DNA of 64,000 bases, taken from positions 1,302,001 to 1,366,000 of the forward strand of contig JAUIMM010000574.1 in NCBI GenBank assembly GCA_031769625.1, given 5' to 3'. A program made the position numbers and the translations under genes. Of this stretch, positions 37,797 to 49,194 are shown piece by piece (position 1 is the first letter of the stretch; each line of letters starts with the position of its first letter). Source of the stretch: Taudactylus pleione (Eukaryota > Chordata > Amphibia > Anura > Myobatrachidae). Below the pieces are notes generated by a model. It searched no databases. It was not told where the DNA came from and saw only the letters and a list, made by a program, of their open reading frames with translations.

Positions 37797-40700
37797 ATGG
37801 AGGACCAAACTTTCTCCGATAAAAATAAAATAGAGAAAGATCATGAACCACTTCCTCCTAGTGCTGAAGCTGCTGCCACTAGTCATGACATAGATGATAA
37901 CATGCCATCAACGTCGTCTGCCAAGGCCGATGCCCAATGTCATAGTAGAGGGCACATACTATCCCAAATGGCAAAGTTCAGGAAAATTACCTTGAAAAAA
38001 ACATTTAAATCATCTGAAGAGAAACGTAAACTTGCCAATATGCCATTTACGACACGGAGTGGCAAGGAATGGCTAAGGTCTTTCCCTATGTTCATGACTA
38101 GTGGTTCAGCTTCACATGACGATGGAAGCCCTCCTCCCACTAAAAAAATCAAAAGAGTTAAGCTGGCAAAAGCACAGCGAAGAACTGTGCTTTCTAAGAA
38201 GATATCACAAATCCCCAAGGACAGTCCAAGTGTGGTGGTGGTTGCGATGCCTGACCTTCCCAGCACTGGACGGGAAGAGGTGGCTCTTTCCACCATTTGC
38301 ACGCCCCCTGCAAGTGCTGAAAGGAGCACCCACAGTCCACTTGCTGATATGCAAATTGAAGATGTCACTGTTGAAGTACAACAGGATGAGGATACTGGTG
38401 TAGCTGGCACTGAGGAGGAAGTTGGCGAGGAGGATTCTGATGGTGATGTGGTTTGTTTAAATCAGGCTCCGGGGGAGACAGTTGTTGTCCGTGGGATGAA
38501 AAAGCCCATCACGGTCATGCCTGGGCAGAAGACCAAACATTCCACCTCTTTGGTCTGGCAATATTTCTATCCAAATCCGGACAACAACTGTCTTGCCATA
38601 TGTACCATATGTAAAGGTGAAATAAGTAGGGGTAGGGACGTCAACCACCTAGGAACATCCTCCCTTATACGGCACCTGCAACGCGTTCATAAAAAGTTAC
38701 TGTCAAGTTCTGAAACTTTGGCTAAGACCGTAAGCAGTCCAGGGACACCTAAATCACATTGTCCTGTTTTATCCAAGTGCCTGCAAACCACACCGTCAAC
38801 TCCCTCCTCGTCATTTCCTCCTTAGTCAGGATCGGAAGTAGTCCTGCAGGCTATGTCACTGGCATGACTAACTCTCCTATCCGGGATTCCTCCGGAGGAT
38901 CCTGCATTGCTACGCCTACTGCTGCCGCTGCTGCTGTAGCTGCTGCTGGGAGTCGTTCATCATCCCAGAGAGGAAGTAGGAACACCACTACTTTTACTAA
39001 ACAATTGACCCTCCAACAGTCCTTAGCGAGGAGGATGAAGTATGACAGCAGTCATCCTGAAGCAAAACGTATAACTGAGGCCTTGACTGCTATGTTGGTG
39101 TTAGACGTGCGTCCGGTATCCGCCATTAGTGCAGTGGGATTTAGACAATTGATGGAGGTAGTGTGTCCCCGGTTCCAAATCCCGTCTAGATTCCACTTCA
39201 CTAGGCAGGCGATACCGAGACTGTACAGAAACGTCAGAAAAGTGTCCTCAGTGTCCTGAAAAATGCCGTTGTACACAATGTCCACTTAACCACGGACATG
39301 TGGACAAGTGGAACAGGGCAGACTAAGGACTATATGACTGTGACAGCCCACTGGGTAGATGTATCACCTTACGCAGCAACAGCAGCAGCGTCACCAGTAG
39401 CAGCATCTCAGAAATGCCAGCTCGTTACAAGGCAGGCTACGCTGTGTATCACCGGTTTCAGTAAGAGGCACACCGCCGACAACCTCTTAGAGAAACTGAG
39501 GGAAATCATCGCCCAGTGGCTTACCCCACATAGACTCTCCTGGGGATTTGTGATATCTGACAACGCCACCAATATTGTGCGGGCATTACATCTGGGCAAA
39601 TTCCAGCACGTCCCATGTTTTGCTCACACAATAAACTTGGTGGTGCAGAATTTTCTGAAAAGCGACAGGGGCGTGCAGGAGACGCTTTGGGTGGCCCAAA
39701 AAATTTCTGGCCACTTTCGCCATTCAGCGACTGCATGCCGAAGACTGGAGCACCAGCAAACACTCTTGAACCTGCCCCACCATCACCTGAAGCAAGAGGT
39801 TGTGACGCGGTGGAACTCAACCCTCTACATGCTTCAGAGGATGGAGGAGCAGCAAAAGGCCATACAAGCCTATACATCCACCTATGACATAGGCAAAGGA
39901 GGGGGTATGCACCTGGCTCAAGCGCAGTGGAGAATGATTTCCGTGTTGTGCAAGGTACTCCAGCCCTTCGAACTTGCCACACGTGAAGTCAGTTCAGACA
40001 CTGCCAGCTTAAGTCAGGTCATTCCCCTCATCAGGCTTTTGCAGAAGCAGCTGGAGAAAGTGAAGGAGGAGCTAATATGGAGCGATTCCGCTCGGCATGT
40101 GGGACTTGTGGAGGAAGCCCTTCATTCGCTTTGCCAGGATTCCAGGGTGGTCAATCTGTTGAAATCAGACCACTACATTTTGGCCACCGTGCTCGATCCT
40201 ATGTTTAAAGCCTATGTGGTGTCTCTCTTTCCGGCCGACACAAGCCTGCAGAGGTGCAAACACCTGCTGGTGAACACACTGTCAGCTGAAGCGGAACGTG
40301 ACACGTCAACGGCTCCTTCTTCATTTTCTCCCGCAACTGGGGCTGCCAGGAAAAAACTTAGGTATCCTAAGCAACCCGCTGGTGGTGATGCAGGGCAGGC
40401 AGGACCAAGTTTGGACATTTGGTCCGGACTGAAGGACCTGGCAACAATTTCTGACATGTCTACTGTCACTGCATATGATACTGTCACCATTGACAGAATG
40501 GTGGAGGATTACATCGGTGACAGCATCCAAGTAGGCATGTCAGACAGTCCATACCTGTACTGGCAGGAAAAAGAGGCAATTTGGAGGCCCAAGAACAAAC
40601 TGGCTCTATTTTACCTGAGTTGCCCCCCCTCCAGTGTGTACTCCGAAAGAGTGTTTAGTGCAGCCGGGAACCTTGTCAGCGAAAGGCGTAGGAGGTTGCT

Positions 40701-41051
40701 TCCACAGAATGTGGAGAAGATGATGTTCATCAAAATGAATTATCAGCTCTTCCAGGGAGACCAGCCCCAGAAGGTACAGAGGGACCTGTGGTGGTGGATT
40801 CAAGTGGGGACGAGTTAATACTTTGTGAGGATGAGGATGTACACACTGAAGAGGGTGAGGAATCGGTGGATGAGGAGGATGAGGATGACATCTTGCCTCC
40901 GTACAGCCAGTTTGTGCAGGGACACATTAATTGCCAGCTTGTTTTGTGGGGGCCCAAACGAACCAATCATTTCAGCCACAGTTGTGTGGCAGACCCTGGC
41001 GCTGAAATGATTGGTTTGTTAAAGTGTGCATGTCCTGTTTATACAACATAA
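37797..41051 (+). pseudogene. hAT transposase with BED zinc finger, broken by frameshifts
   Basis: Encodes the enzyme that would cut and paste the surrounding element in the nucleus. The reading frame shifts three times. Segment 1 (37797-38825) has an acidic, serine-rich N-terminus and a BED finger with C269, C272, H293 and H298. Segment 2 (to about 39259) contains KQLTLQQSLARRMKYDSS and the region leading into the catalytic core. Segment 3 (about 39250-40818) contains all three catalytic acids in one frame: D in TTDMWTSG (39295), D in ISDNATN (39559) and E in YSERVFSAAG (40645), plus CFAHTINLVV and the C-terminal dimerisation region. A final shift near 40775 opens an acidic tail (SGDELILCEDEDVHTEEGEE). 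The start ATG follows the 160-bp repeats directly. The preserved catalytic residues with few lesions suggest recent loss; sequencing errors could explain the shifts. Confidence 0.9.
40957..41020. repeat. Imperfect palindrome in the hAT 3' region
   Basis: AACGAACCAATCATTTCAGC is followed after a short loop by GCTGAAATGATTGGTTTG, giving a stem of about 17 bp. It is retained in the deleted sister element at 45557-45620, with changes mainly in the loop. Confidence 0.75.
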
Positions 41052-41536
41052 GGGTGAGTGGGAGGGCCCAAGGACAATTCCATCTTGCACCTCTTTTTTT
41101 TCTTTGCATTATGTACAGTTTGGGGCCTAGTTTTTCTAACTGCCATCCTGTCTGCCACTGCAGTGTCACTCCTAGATGGGTCACGTGTTTGTGCCGCCCA
41201 CTCATGTCACTTAGCATAGTCATCCAGCTACCTCGGTGCAACCTTTTGGAAATAAAAACACTATTGTGAGGTGTGAGGTGTTCAGAATAGACTGGAAATG
41301 AGTGGAAATTAAGGTTATTGAGGTTAATAATAGCATAGGAGCAGAAAAACCTACAAATTCTGTGATTTTAGCTGTTTTTATGCTTTTTTTCAAAAAAATA
41401 CAGATCCAAAACACAAAACCCAGAACCCAAAACACGGAAGGGTGGTTTTGGCAAAACCAATCCAGATCCAAAACACGAAGAAAGATCCAGATCCAAAACC
41501 AAAACACAAAACACGAAAAGTGGCCGGTGCACACCC

Positions 41537-41539
<3 letters not shown>

Positions 41540-41590
<51 letters not shown>
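41540..41590. repeat. (TA)n microsatellite
   Basis: A TA dinucleotide run directly adjoining the 3' end of the hAT element. It is probably the target site. Confidence 0.97.
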
Positions 41591-41591
<1 letters not shown>

Positions 41592-41687
41592 GGAAAGTAT
41601 ACACTTTAGGGGTATAACATATTTTATCAGAGAGCTGAGAAGATGGTAGAACTGGAAAAACATCAGGCCAAATTCTGCCAGCACTAT

Positions 41688-41975
41688 ATACGAGGGTGGT
41701 TCAAAAGTAATGTAACAAGACCTCTCCCACGTGTAAAGCTTTCTATTTTATTCTCATGTAGTCCACTGCTTCCCCTCATGGCCATTAGACTGAACCTCAT
41801 GTCAGTCATACTGTCCCAACATCAGCAGTAAGATCATCGGTTCAGGTGTACACATGGTTACACATTGAGGTGTGTAGTGTGGTCAGATTTCTGCATCTAA
41901 AGGGCACATCGGCAGCTAAAATCAATTGCCAACTTGTTGAGGTGTATGGTGATTACTTTATGTCTACGAAGCCTC
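41688..41975 (+). mobile_element. Mariner-type 5' fragment (relic)
   Basis: The fragment starts ACGAGGGTGGTTCAAAAGTA, resembling terminal sequence of mariner-like elements. It contains a decayed frame translating to QLVEVYGDYFMSTK, similar to the mariner helix-turn-helix phrase around VYGE..MS. The rest of the transposase is absent; sequence from about 42000 on belongs to a different, Tc1-type element. Confidence 0.4.
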
Positions 41976-41999
41976 AAATTTGAAAGGAACTTCCACCAT

Positions 42000-42925
42000 A
42001 CTTCACTGTTGCCTGCAGTTACTCATTATTGTACCACTCTCCAGCCCTTCAACTCAGAACTGGCAGAAGCAAGTGGGACACAAGTACACCCATCTACTGG
42101 TCGGAGAAGTTTGGCTAGAAATGGTCTTCATGGAAGAATTGTGGCCAAAATCCAGCGACTCAACTATGCATGGAAACATAGAAACTGTGGTGCAGAAAAA
42201 TGGCAGCAGGTGATCTGGGCAAATAATTAAATTTGAAATATTTGGCTGTAACAAATGGGCTGAGGAGCAGTACTATATGGAAAGTCTGCAGGAAACAGTG
42301 AAGCATGGTGGGGGTTCCTTGCAAGTTTGGGGCTGCAGTTCAGCAAATGGAGTTGGGGATTTGGTCAGGATTAATGGTGTTGTCAATGCTGAGAAATACA
42401 GGCAGGTACTTATCCATCATGCAATACTCTCAGGGAGGCGTCTGATTGGCTCCAGATTTATTCCTCAGCAGGACAATGACCTCAAACATACAGACAATGC
42501 CACTAAGAACTATCTTCAGCATATAGAAGAACAAGGAGTCCTGCAAGTGATGATATGACCCCCATAGAACCTTTATCTCAACATCATGTTGTCTGTCTGG
42601 GATTACATGAAGAGACAGAAGGATTTAAGCAAGCCTAACTCCCCAGAAGATCTGTGGCTTGTTCTCCAAAATGTTTGGATCAACATCCCTGCCGAGTTCC
42701 TTCATAAGCTGAGTGCAAGTGTACCTAGAAGAATAGAATAACTGATACTGTTTTAAAGCAAAAGGTGTTAACACCAAATATTGATTTGATAAAGATTTCT
42801 CTTCTGTTCATTTATTTAGCATTTTGTTATTTGATAAAAATAAACTATTAATACTTCTATATTTGAAAGTATTCCTTCTTTGCTGTATTTTCTCCACACC
42901 TGCCTAAAACTTTTGCACAGTACTG
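42000..42925 (+). pseudogene. Tc1-like transposase relic
   Basis: A decayed DD34E transposase. A first frame holds RRSLARNGLHGRIVAKIQRL and a part resembling the linker before the catalytic core. A second frame (42277-42558) holds SLQVWGCSSANGVGDLVRI and IPQQDNDLKHTDNATKNYL, the phrase with the second catalytic aspartate (QQDNDxKH) of Tc1 elements. Stops interrupt the third acidic motif region (42558 onward). The right terminal repeat lies near 42895-42925 (CCTAAAACTTTTGCACAGTA). The element is inactive. Confidence 0.8.
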
Positions 42926-43544
42926 TATGCCCTTCTGCTTCATGGGAGGTTTCTGTCCTCCCTGAGCTCGATTATATATATATTAGGGGTGAGCGGGTTC
43001 GGATTTCTGAAATCCGAACCCCCCCGAGCACCCCCGATCCAAGGCCGATCCGAGTCAAGCTCGACTTTTCCCGCCTGACTCGGATCTGAAATCGAGGCAA
43101 AACGTCATCATCCCGTCTTCCGGGTCTCGCGGGTTTTGGATCCTATATAAGGTACCCGCGTCGGCGCCATTTTCTCACTCGGCTGTGGACAGTGAAGAGG
43201 GAGGGTGGGAGTTAGGGCTGGCTGGGCTGTGTAGTGTAGTGTAGTGCAGAGTAGTGTTCTGCTGCGCTGTGCTGCTGTTGTCCATAGGGGCTGTGTCCAC
43301 TAATTCAAAGTCCATAGGGGCTGGCTGTGTTGTGCTGTGCTGCTGTTGTTAATAGGGGCTGTGTCCACTACTTCAAAGTCCATAGGGGCTGGCTGGACTG
43401 TGTTGTGCAGTCAGTTGTCCATAGGGGCTGTGTCCACTCCAAATTCCTGTTCAGTGTCCCAGTCCTAAAGGGGTGCTGTAGTGTTGTCCAGGGGGTGCTC
43501 TATCGGTCAGGGGTGCTCCCCCCAAGTGCTAAAAAAAAATATTT

Positions 43545-44640
43545 TCTTCTGCATTTGTGAATTGTGTGCGCAGTAGCCGCACGTGCATCAACAGAGTAGG
43601 GCCAAGCGTGCGCCTGTGTCATAAGTAAAGGGCCGGCTGGCTTGACCGTTAAAGGGTGCTGTAACCCCCAAAGTACACTCCAAACCAAATAAAAAAATAT
43701 TTTCTGTGTTTGTGAATTGTGTGCGCAGTAGCCGCACGTGCATCAACAAAGTAGTGCCAAGCGTGCGCCTGTGTCATAAGTAAAGGGCCGGCTGGCTTGA
43801 CCGTTAAAGGGTGCTGTAACCCCCAAAGTACACTCCAGTCCAAACCAAAGAAAAAAAAATTTCTGTGCCTGTGAATTGTGTGCGCAGTAGCTGCACGTGC
43901 ATCAACAAAGTAGTGCCAAGCGTGCGCCTGTGTCATAAGTAAAGGGCCAGCTGGCTTGACCGTTAAAGGGTGCTGTAACCCCCAAAGTACACTCCAAACC
44001 AAATAAAAAAAAATTTCTGTGCCTGTGAATTGTGTGCGCAGTAGCTGCACGTGCATCAACAAAGTAGTGCCAAGCGTGCGCCTGTGTCATAAGTAAAGGG
44101 CCAGCTGGCTTGACCGTTAAAGGGTGCTGTAACCCCCAAAGTACACTCCAAACCAAAGAAAAAAAATTTTCTGTGCCTGTGAATTGTGTGCGCAGTAGCT
44201 GCACGTGCATCAACAAAGTAGTGCCAAGCGTGCGCCTGTGTCATAAGTAAAGGGCCAGCTGGCTTGACCGTTAAAGGGTGCTGTAACCCCCAAAGTACAC
44301 TCCAAACCAAATAAAAAAATATTTTCTGTGTTTGTGAATTGTGTGCGCAGTAGCCGCACGTGCATCAACAAAGTAGTGCCAAGCGTGCGCCTGTGTCATA
44401 AGTAAAGGGCCGGCTGGCTTGACCATTAAAGGGTGCTGTAACCCCCAAAGTACACTCCAAACCAAATCAAAACATTTTTTCTGTGTTTGTGAATATTGTG
44501 CGCAGTAGCCGCACGTGCATCAACAAAGGAGCAGCGCCAAGCGTGCGCCTGTGTCCCATAAGTAAAGAGCCGGCTGGCTCATTTCATAAAGGGTGGTGTA
44601 ACCCACAAAGTGCACTACTCTCCAGCAAAAATAAAAAAAT
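43545..44640 (+). repeat. 150-160-bp tandem repeat in the deleted hAT element (about 7 units)
   Basis: The same unit as in the longer element (TTTGTGAATTGTGTGCGCAG, GTGCATCAACAAAGTAGTGC). Several units are shortened to about 152 bp by small deletions in the CCAGTCCAAACC and A-run portion. Some units carry CTGCACGTGC instead of CCGCACGTGC, a variant subset that appears to have spread within this copy. Confidence 0.93.
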
Positions 44641-44698
44641 ATTTTCTGTGTTTGTGTGCGCCTTAGCCGCACGTATATATGAAATCGATATAACATAA

Positions 44699-45505
44699 AT
44701 GGAGGACCAAACTTTCTCCGATAAAAATAAAATAGAGAAAGATCAAGGAACCACTTCCTCCTAGTGCTGAAGCTGCTGCCACTAGTCATGATATAGACGA
44801 TAACATGCCATCAACGTCGTCTGCCAAGGCCGATGCCCAATGGTTAAGCTGGCAAAAGCATAGCGAAGAACTGTGCATTCTAAGAAGATATCACAAATCC
44901 CCAAGGAGAGTCCAAGTGTGGTGGTGGTTGCGATGCCTGACCTTCCCAGCACTGGACGGGAAGAGGTGGCTCTTTCCACCATTTGCACGCCCCCTGCAAG
45001 TGCTGAAAGGAGCACCCACAGTCCACTTGCTGATATGCAAATTGAAGATGTCACTGTTGAAGTACAACAGAATGAGGATACTGGTGTAGCTGGCGCTGAG
45101 GAGGAAGTTGGCGAGGAGGATTCTGATGGTGATGTGGTTTGTTTAAATCAGGCTCCGGGGGAGACAGTTGTTGTCTGTTGGATAAAAAAGCCCATCACGG
45201 TCATGCCTGGGCAGTAGACCAAACATTCCACCTCTTTGGTCTGGCAATATTTCTATCCAAATCAAGACAACAGTCTTGCCATATGTACCATATGTAAAGG
45301 TGAAATAAGTAGGGGTAGGGACGTTAACCACCTAGGAACATCCTCCCTTATACGGCACCTGCAGCGCGTTCATAAAAAGTTACTGTCAAGTTCAGAAACT
45401 TTGGCTAAGACCATAAGCAGTCCAGGGACACCTAAATCCCTTTTTCCTGTTTCATCCAAGGAATCGGTGGATGAGGAGGATGAGGATGACATCTTGCCTC
45501 CGTAG
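44699..45505 (+). pseudogene. Truncated hAT transposase (N-terminus and BED finger only)
   Basis: The start region matches the longer copy, but a one-base insertion (GATCAAGGAACC for GATCATGAACC) breaks the frame early. The BED finger region (CTICKGEISRGRDVNHLG and HLQRVHKK) remains at about 45280-45380. It is then joined directly to the acidic tail (ESVDEEDEDDILPP) because the catalytic core is deleted. A TAG replaces the codon after PGQ near 45213. No transposase activity is possible. Confidence 0.88.
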
Positions 45506-45866
45506 AAGCAGTTTGTGCAGGGACACATTAATTGCCAGCTTGTTTTGTGGGGGCCCAAACGAACTAATCATTTCAGCAACAGTCATGTGGCAGACCCTGG
45601 CACTGAAATGATTGGTTTATTAAGTGTGCATGTCCTATTTATACAACATAAGGGTGGGTGGGAGGGCCCAAGGACAATTCCATCTTGCACCTCTTTTTTT
45701 TCTTTGCATTATGTACTGTTTGGGGCCTAGTTTTTCAAACTGCCATCCTGTCTGCCACTGCCACTGCAGTGTCACTCCTAGATAGGCCACGTGTTTGTGC
45801 AGCCCACTCGTGTTGCTTAGCATAGTCATGCAGCTACCTCGGTGCAACCTTTTAGCCATAAAAAAA

Positions 45867-46117
45867 GCTTTCTAGAAAAAACACAATGAAACAAACACAT
45901 AATGAAAGGACAGAGACTAGTGGATATTATACACAGTAAAACTGCGGTCATTGGCTTTCTAGAAAAAACACAATGAAACAAACACATAATGAAAGGACAG
46001 AGACTAGTGGATATTATACACAGTAAAACGGCGGTCATTGGCTTTCTAGAAAAAACACAATGAAACAAACACATAATGAAAGGACAGAGACTAGTGGATA
46101 TTATACACAGTAAAACT
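45867..46117. repeat. 87-bp tandem repeat, three units, in the Penelope 3' region
   Basis: Three nearly identical units begin GCTTTCTAGAAAAAACAC at 45867, 45954 and 46041. The same sequence occurs once, on the opposite strand, in the plus-oriented copy near 50430-50520, so the triplication is private to this copy. It lies exactly at the junction with the truncated hAT element. Confidence 0.93.
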
Positions 46118-46422
46118 GTAAAGCACATATCTCACATAAAAATTATGTAGTGCAGAAACAGACTACAAGAAGCAGGTATCAAAAATCAATAGTACCGGAG
46201 GCTACCTATATACAAACACACACGGCATAGAGGATCACTAGTGAATTAGAAGAAAGAGTCCCAAGCAATACGTTTATTAAGCCCATAAGGCTGTACAGTG
46301 TTCAATCTTAGGATCCATTTTGCTTCAAGCGTAGTAAGAGCTGCCACTCTGTTGCCACCCCTAGGTAATTCCAGAATGTGATCTATGATTTTGTAACGTA
46401 GAGTGGACAACTGATGTCCCAT

Positions 46423-47118
46423 TTATTTGAAGTGTTTGTCAACCGGCTGCTCTACATCTCTTCCAGTCAAAGCCATTCGAATGGCAGACCTATGCAAGGC
46501 CACACGTTCCTTAAAGGACCGAGAAGTCATGCCTACATAACACAAAGAGCACGGGCATGTTATCAGATAAATCACAAACTTGGTGTTACAAGACAACACA
46601 TGTCTGATTTTATATTTTTTGCCAGTTTGTGGATGATGGAACAAGTTGCCAGTTTGCAAAAAGTCACATGTCACGTAGGACGGACATTTATAACAGCCAG
46701 GTTTTTTATATGATGTCATGGGATCAAAGGATTTATAGTCCGTGACGTCGGCACGGACCAATAGATCTTTGAGATTCTTCCCACATCTGTAACAGACCAT
46801 CGGTTGGGTCTTGCTGAAGATTGTAAGATCTTTGTTGCTTGAAATGATTGGCCATAGTGCTTTCGAAGCATGAGGCAATACCGCACTGGAAGAAGAAAAA
46901 GTCGTGACCCAAGGGAAGCGATCCTGTTTGATGTTTTTAGGTTTAGACATTAACAGATCTTCTCTATTAAGAACCAACACACATTGTTTAATTGCACTCA
47001 ATTGGTTCAAAGGGTATCCCCTAGATTGAAATTTATACACATCTTTGTCTAAACGGCCCAGCAATTCATTCCTATTGCTGTTTGTGCTATTCTGATCATC
47101 TGGGAGAATGGAAGACAT
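46423..47118 (-). pseudogene. Penelope-like linker and GIY-YIG endonuclease
   Basis: A 231-codon open segment. The linker includes CYRCGKNLKDL and CYKCPSYVTCDFL, paired cysteines that could bind zinc. The GIY-YIG core is FVIYLITCPCSLCYVGMTSR followed by SFKERVALHRSAI, with the two hallmark triplets (VIY and YVG) and the conserved arginine. The frame ends at PVDKHFK in TAA, where the plus-oriented copy has CAA in the same context. The open frame is therefore cut by a nonsense change, and the C-terminal end of the endonuclease lies beyond it. Confidence 0.9.
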
Positions 47119-47230
47119 TTTTTAAGGGATGGAGGGTGATGACTTCCCATAACCAATAGGGTATTCCTATCTGTATCCTTTTGGAATACCGATGTTGAGA
47201 TTACTCCATCCTGGATGTTGATATTCACAT

Positions 47231-48200
47231 CTAGAAATCTATTGTAACCTTATTCCATCTTGGAGTGAATTTAATTGGAGAATCAGACTGGTTAATCTCC
47301 ATCGTCAAAGACTCAAATAGATCACTGCCGCCGGACCACAGCATGAAAAAGTCATCTATATAGTGTGTGAAAAGTTTGAGGTAAGGAGTGACGTTATATG
47401 TGGCATATAACGGGGCCACATTGGACCCCATCGCACACCCATACTGCTGAAGATAGTATTCCCCATCAAACAGGAAATAATTGCATGATATTGTTAATTC
47501 CAAGAGCATCTTAAATAGCTCTTTATCAAGACCTAATGGAGATTATAAATTATTGAGAAAAGATCTCATAGCTGCCAGTCCTGCCGTGTGAGGTATAGAG
47601 GTGTACAAACTCTGTACATCCATAACACACATAATTATATTATCATTAATCATTGGAAAATCCTTTAATAAACTCAGGAAAGAAGTTGTATCCTTCAGGC
47701 ATGTTGGCTGTTGAGTAACATGTGGTTGTATCAATGAGTCTAATAAAAGCGAAACCGGTTGGTACATAGAACCTTTGACGGAGATGATAGGCCGCCCTGG
47801 CGGAGGATAAATATTTTTGTGAATCTTAGGGACTGTGTAGATGACAGGAGTAATAGGATCCTTTTGTTGTATTGTTTCATAGGTTTTTTGATTAATCATT
47901 TTATCATCCTGAGCCTGTTTTAGAATGGTGTTAAGTTCTTGATGGAATTGTATAGTAGGATTGGCTGATAACTTAACATATGTATGTCAATCTGCTGTTC
48001 TAATGGAAGAGTTAGTAGAAGGTGGATCAAACTTTGATCGAGAAAGCGCTGACAAAAACGGAGTAAGGAGATTTACATTATCCAAGGGGGGCTGGTTTTG
48101 AAAAATTTTTTTACAGCAGAGATTACGTGTCATTTTATGCAAATCAACCTGCCAATTAAATTCATTGTGAGGATTAGTAGGGATGAAAGATAACCCCTTG
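47231..48200 (-). pseudogene. Penelope-like reverse transcriptase domain
   Basis: Would copy element RNA into DNA. Motifs in order on the minus strand are VIYTVPKIHKN and GRPIIS, then CVMDVQSLYTSIPH with the first catalytic aspartate, QYGCAMGSNVAPLYA, and THYIDDFFMLW with the YIDD catalytic pair. Further on is FTPRWNKVTIDF, the region after the palm. The domain is split by frameshifts near 47520 and 47900, so it is non-functional even though all catalytic motifs remain legible. The DVxSLYTxIPH phrase is typical of Penelope RTs rather than LINE or LTR RTs. Confidence 0.9.
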
Positions 48201-48581
48201 ATTAATATTTGTTGCTACGTTTTAGTCAGTGATTAAAGGTTAAAGACTAATTTTTCTTTTTGGTTGCGCCTCTTGAAAATCCTTTCATTTTGGCCACTTC
48301 TTCTGGTACAACCAAGTCTTTTGACCCTTTGGCCCGAGTGTGTATGCCTAAAGGGGCTCTTTGAGAATGGGATGACTCCGATTCCGCAACTGCGAAGTCG
48401 CTATCACTCCATGAGGATTGTTGCTCACCTGTTGGCTTATCATATCGGGCTCGCCATGATTTTTGCCCTGGGAAACTTCTCGGTCTTTGTGCTTGTCTGG
48501 TGCCCGTTAACCAATGGTACACCCGTTGTCCTCATAATCTTGTTGCACAGTTAGGAGTTTAGTTTTTTTAAACTTCAACAA

Positions 48582-49103
48582 TTATTTTTTGTAAGCAACA
48601 CACTGTGCATTTAGTTTCTGCCACCAGGATTTATGAGCTTGGTCAGCCAATAAAGAGGAATATGTAGTTTTATTTGATATTTTGTTTTTAACACTGGTAA
48701 GTTCCTTTCCAGCCTCCTCTATGACAAGGAGCATTAAATCCAGGCTGCATTTATTTAGGACAGTTACCCATCTCCTGCAAAACTCAGGGTTCATCCTATC
48801 TATTGTAGGGGTATTCCTGACCCTGAAGCCCCTAGGAATTAATTTCTGGCGGAAGTAGTCCGACAAGGTTGTACCATGGAGTAGGTAATCAATTTCCCGT
48901 TTCCTTAGTTTCAGAAGTTGATGGTAAATATCCTCCACCTGTATGTCAATCGTGTCTTCTATCAAATCAGATGAAAATAAGATGCTATTGGCTTCAGCAT
49001 CTGTAAAGCACAAAGTCTCTCCCACTGGTAAATTTAAACCCACAAATTCTGTGGCAGCCATATTAGATGTCAAGGTAGACTCCATGTTTAAATCACACCT
49101 CAA
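48582..49103 (-). pseudogene. Penelope-like protein, N-terminal region
   Basis: An open segment of 173 codons with an in-frame ATG. It contains LLKLRKREIDYLLHGTTLSD and NPEFCRRWVTVLNKCSLDLM, helical and charged, typical in position for the region before the RT of Penelope-like elements. A separate open segment (48522-48247) that follows is basic and serine/proline-rich (ends GATKKKN) and is probably the continuation after a frameshift. The assignment rests mainly on position. Confidence 0.6.
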
Positions 49104-49194
49104 TGCAAAATATTCTGCAATAGTTCACCTTTCAAAAGTGTGTGGGTTCTAGCAGGAACAGAAACAATTTTTTGGGTCCCCTAACATCACTCGT

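Larger units (their letters stand above)
35647..41539 (+). mobile_element. hAT transposon, near full length (5.9 kb)
   Basis: The element begins TAGGGGTGAGCGGG and ends GGTGCACACCCCTA, giving imperfect inverted termini of the TAGGGGTGnGC type. It is flanked on both sides by ATATATAT, consistent with an 8-bp duplication in an AT run. In order it contains a palindromic GC-rich 5' end, a tandem array of 160-bp units (36136-37745), a BED-finger hAT transposase gene (37797 to about 41051), a 3' untranslated palindrome (40957-41020) and an AAAACACAAAACC-rich 3' end. A deleted sister lies at 42984-45858. Confidence 0.93.
42984..45858 (+). mobile_element. Internally deleted hAT element (sister of 35647-41539)
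   Basis: The 5' end TAGGGGTGAGCGGGTTCGG in a TA run, the GC-rich palindromic region, about seven 160-bp repeats (43545-44640) and the start of the transposase match the longer element closely. Two internal deletions are visible. One joins sequence equivalent to about 37939 and 38157 at 44842. The second joins 38779 to 40859 at 45461, removing about 2.08 kb with the entire catalytic core. The 3' end is missing: homology stops at about 45858, where the Penelope-like element begins, so no right terminus is present. Confidence 0.92.
45860..49155 (-). mobile_element. Penelope-like retroelement, copy 1 (minus strand)
   Basis: Read on the minus strand, the order is an N-terminal region (49103-48582), a basic linker (48522-48247), reverse transcriptase (about 48200-47200), a linker with paired cysteines and a C-terminal GIY-YIG domain (47118-46423), then the 3' region with 87-bp repeats. 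This order, RT followed by GIY-YIG endonuclease, defines Penelope-like elements. Several frameshifts and a nonsense change show it is dead. It abuts a second copy head to head at about 49155. Confidence 0.9.
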
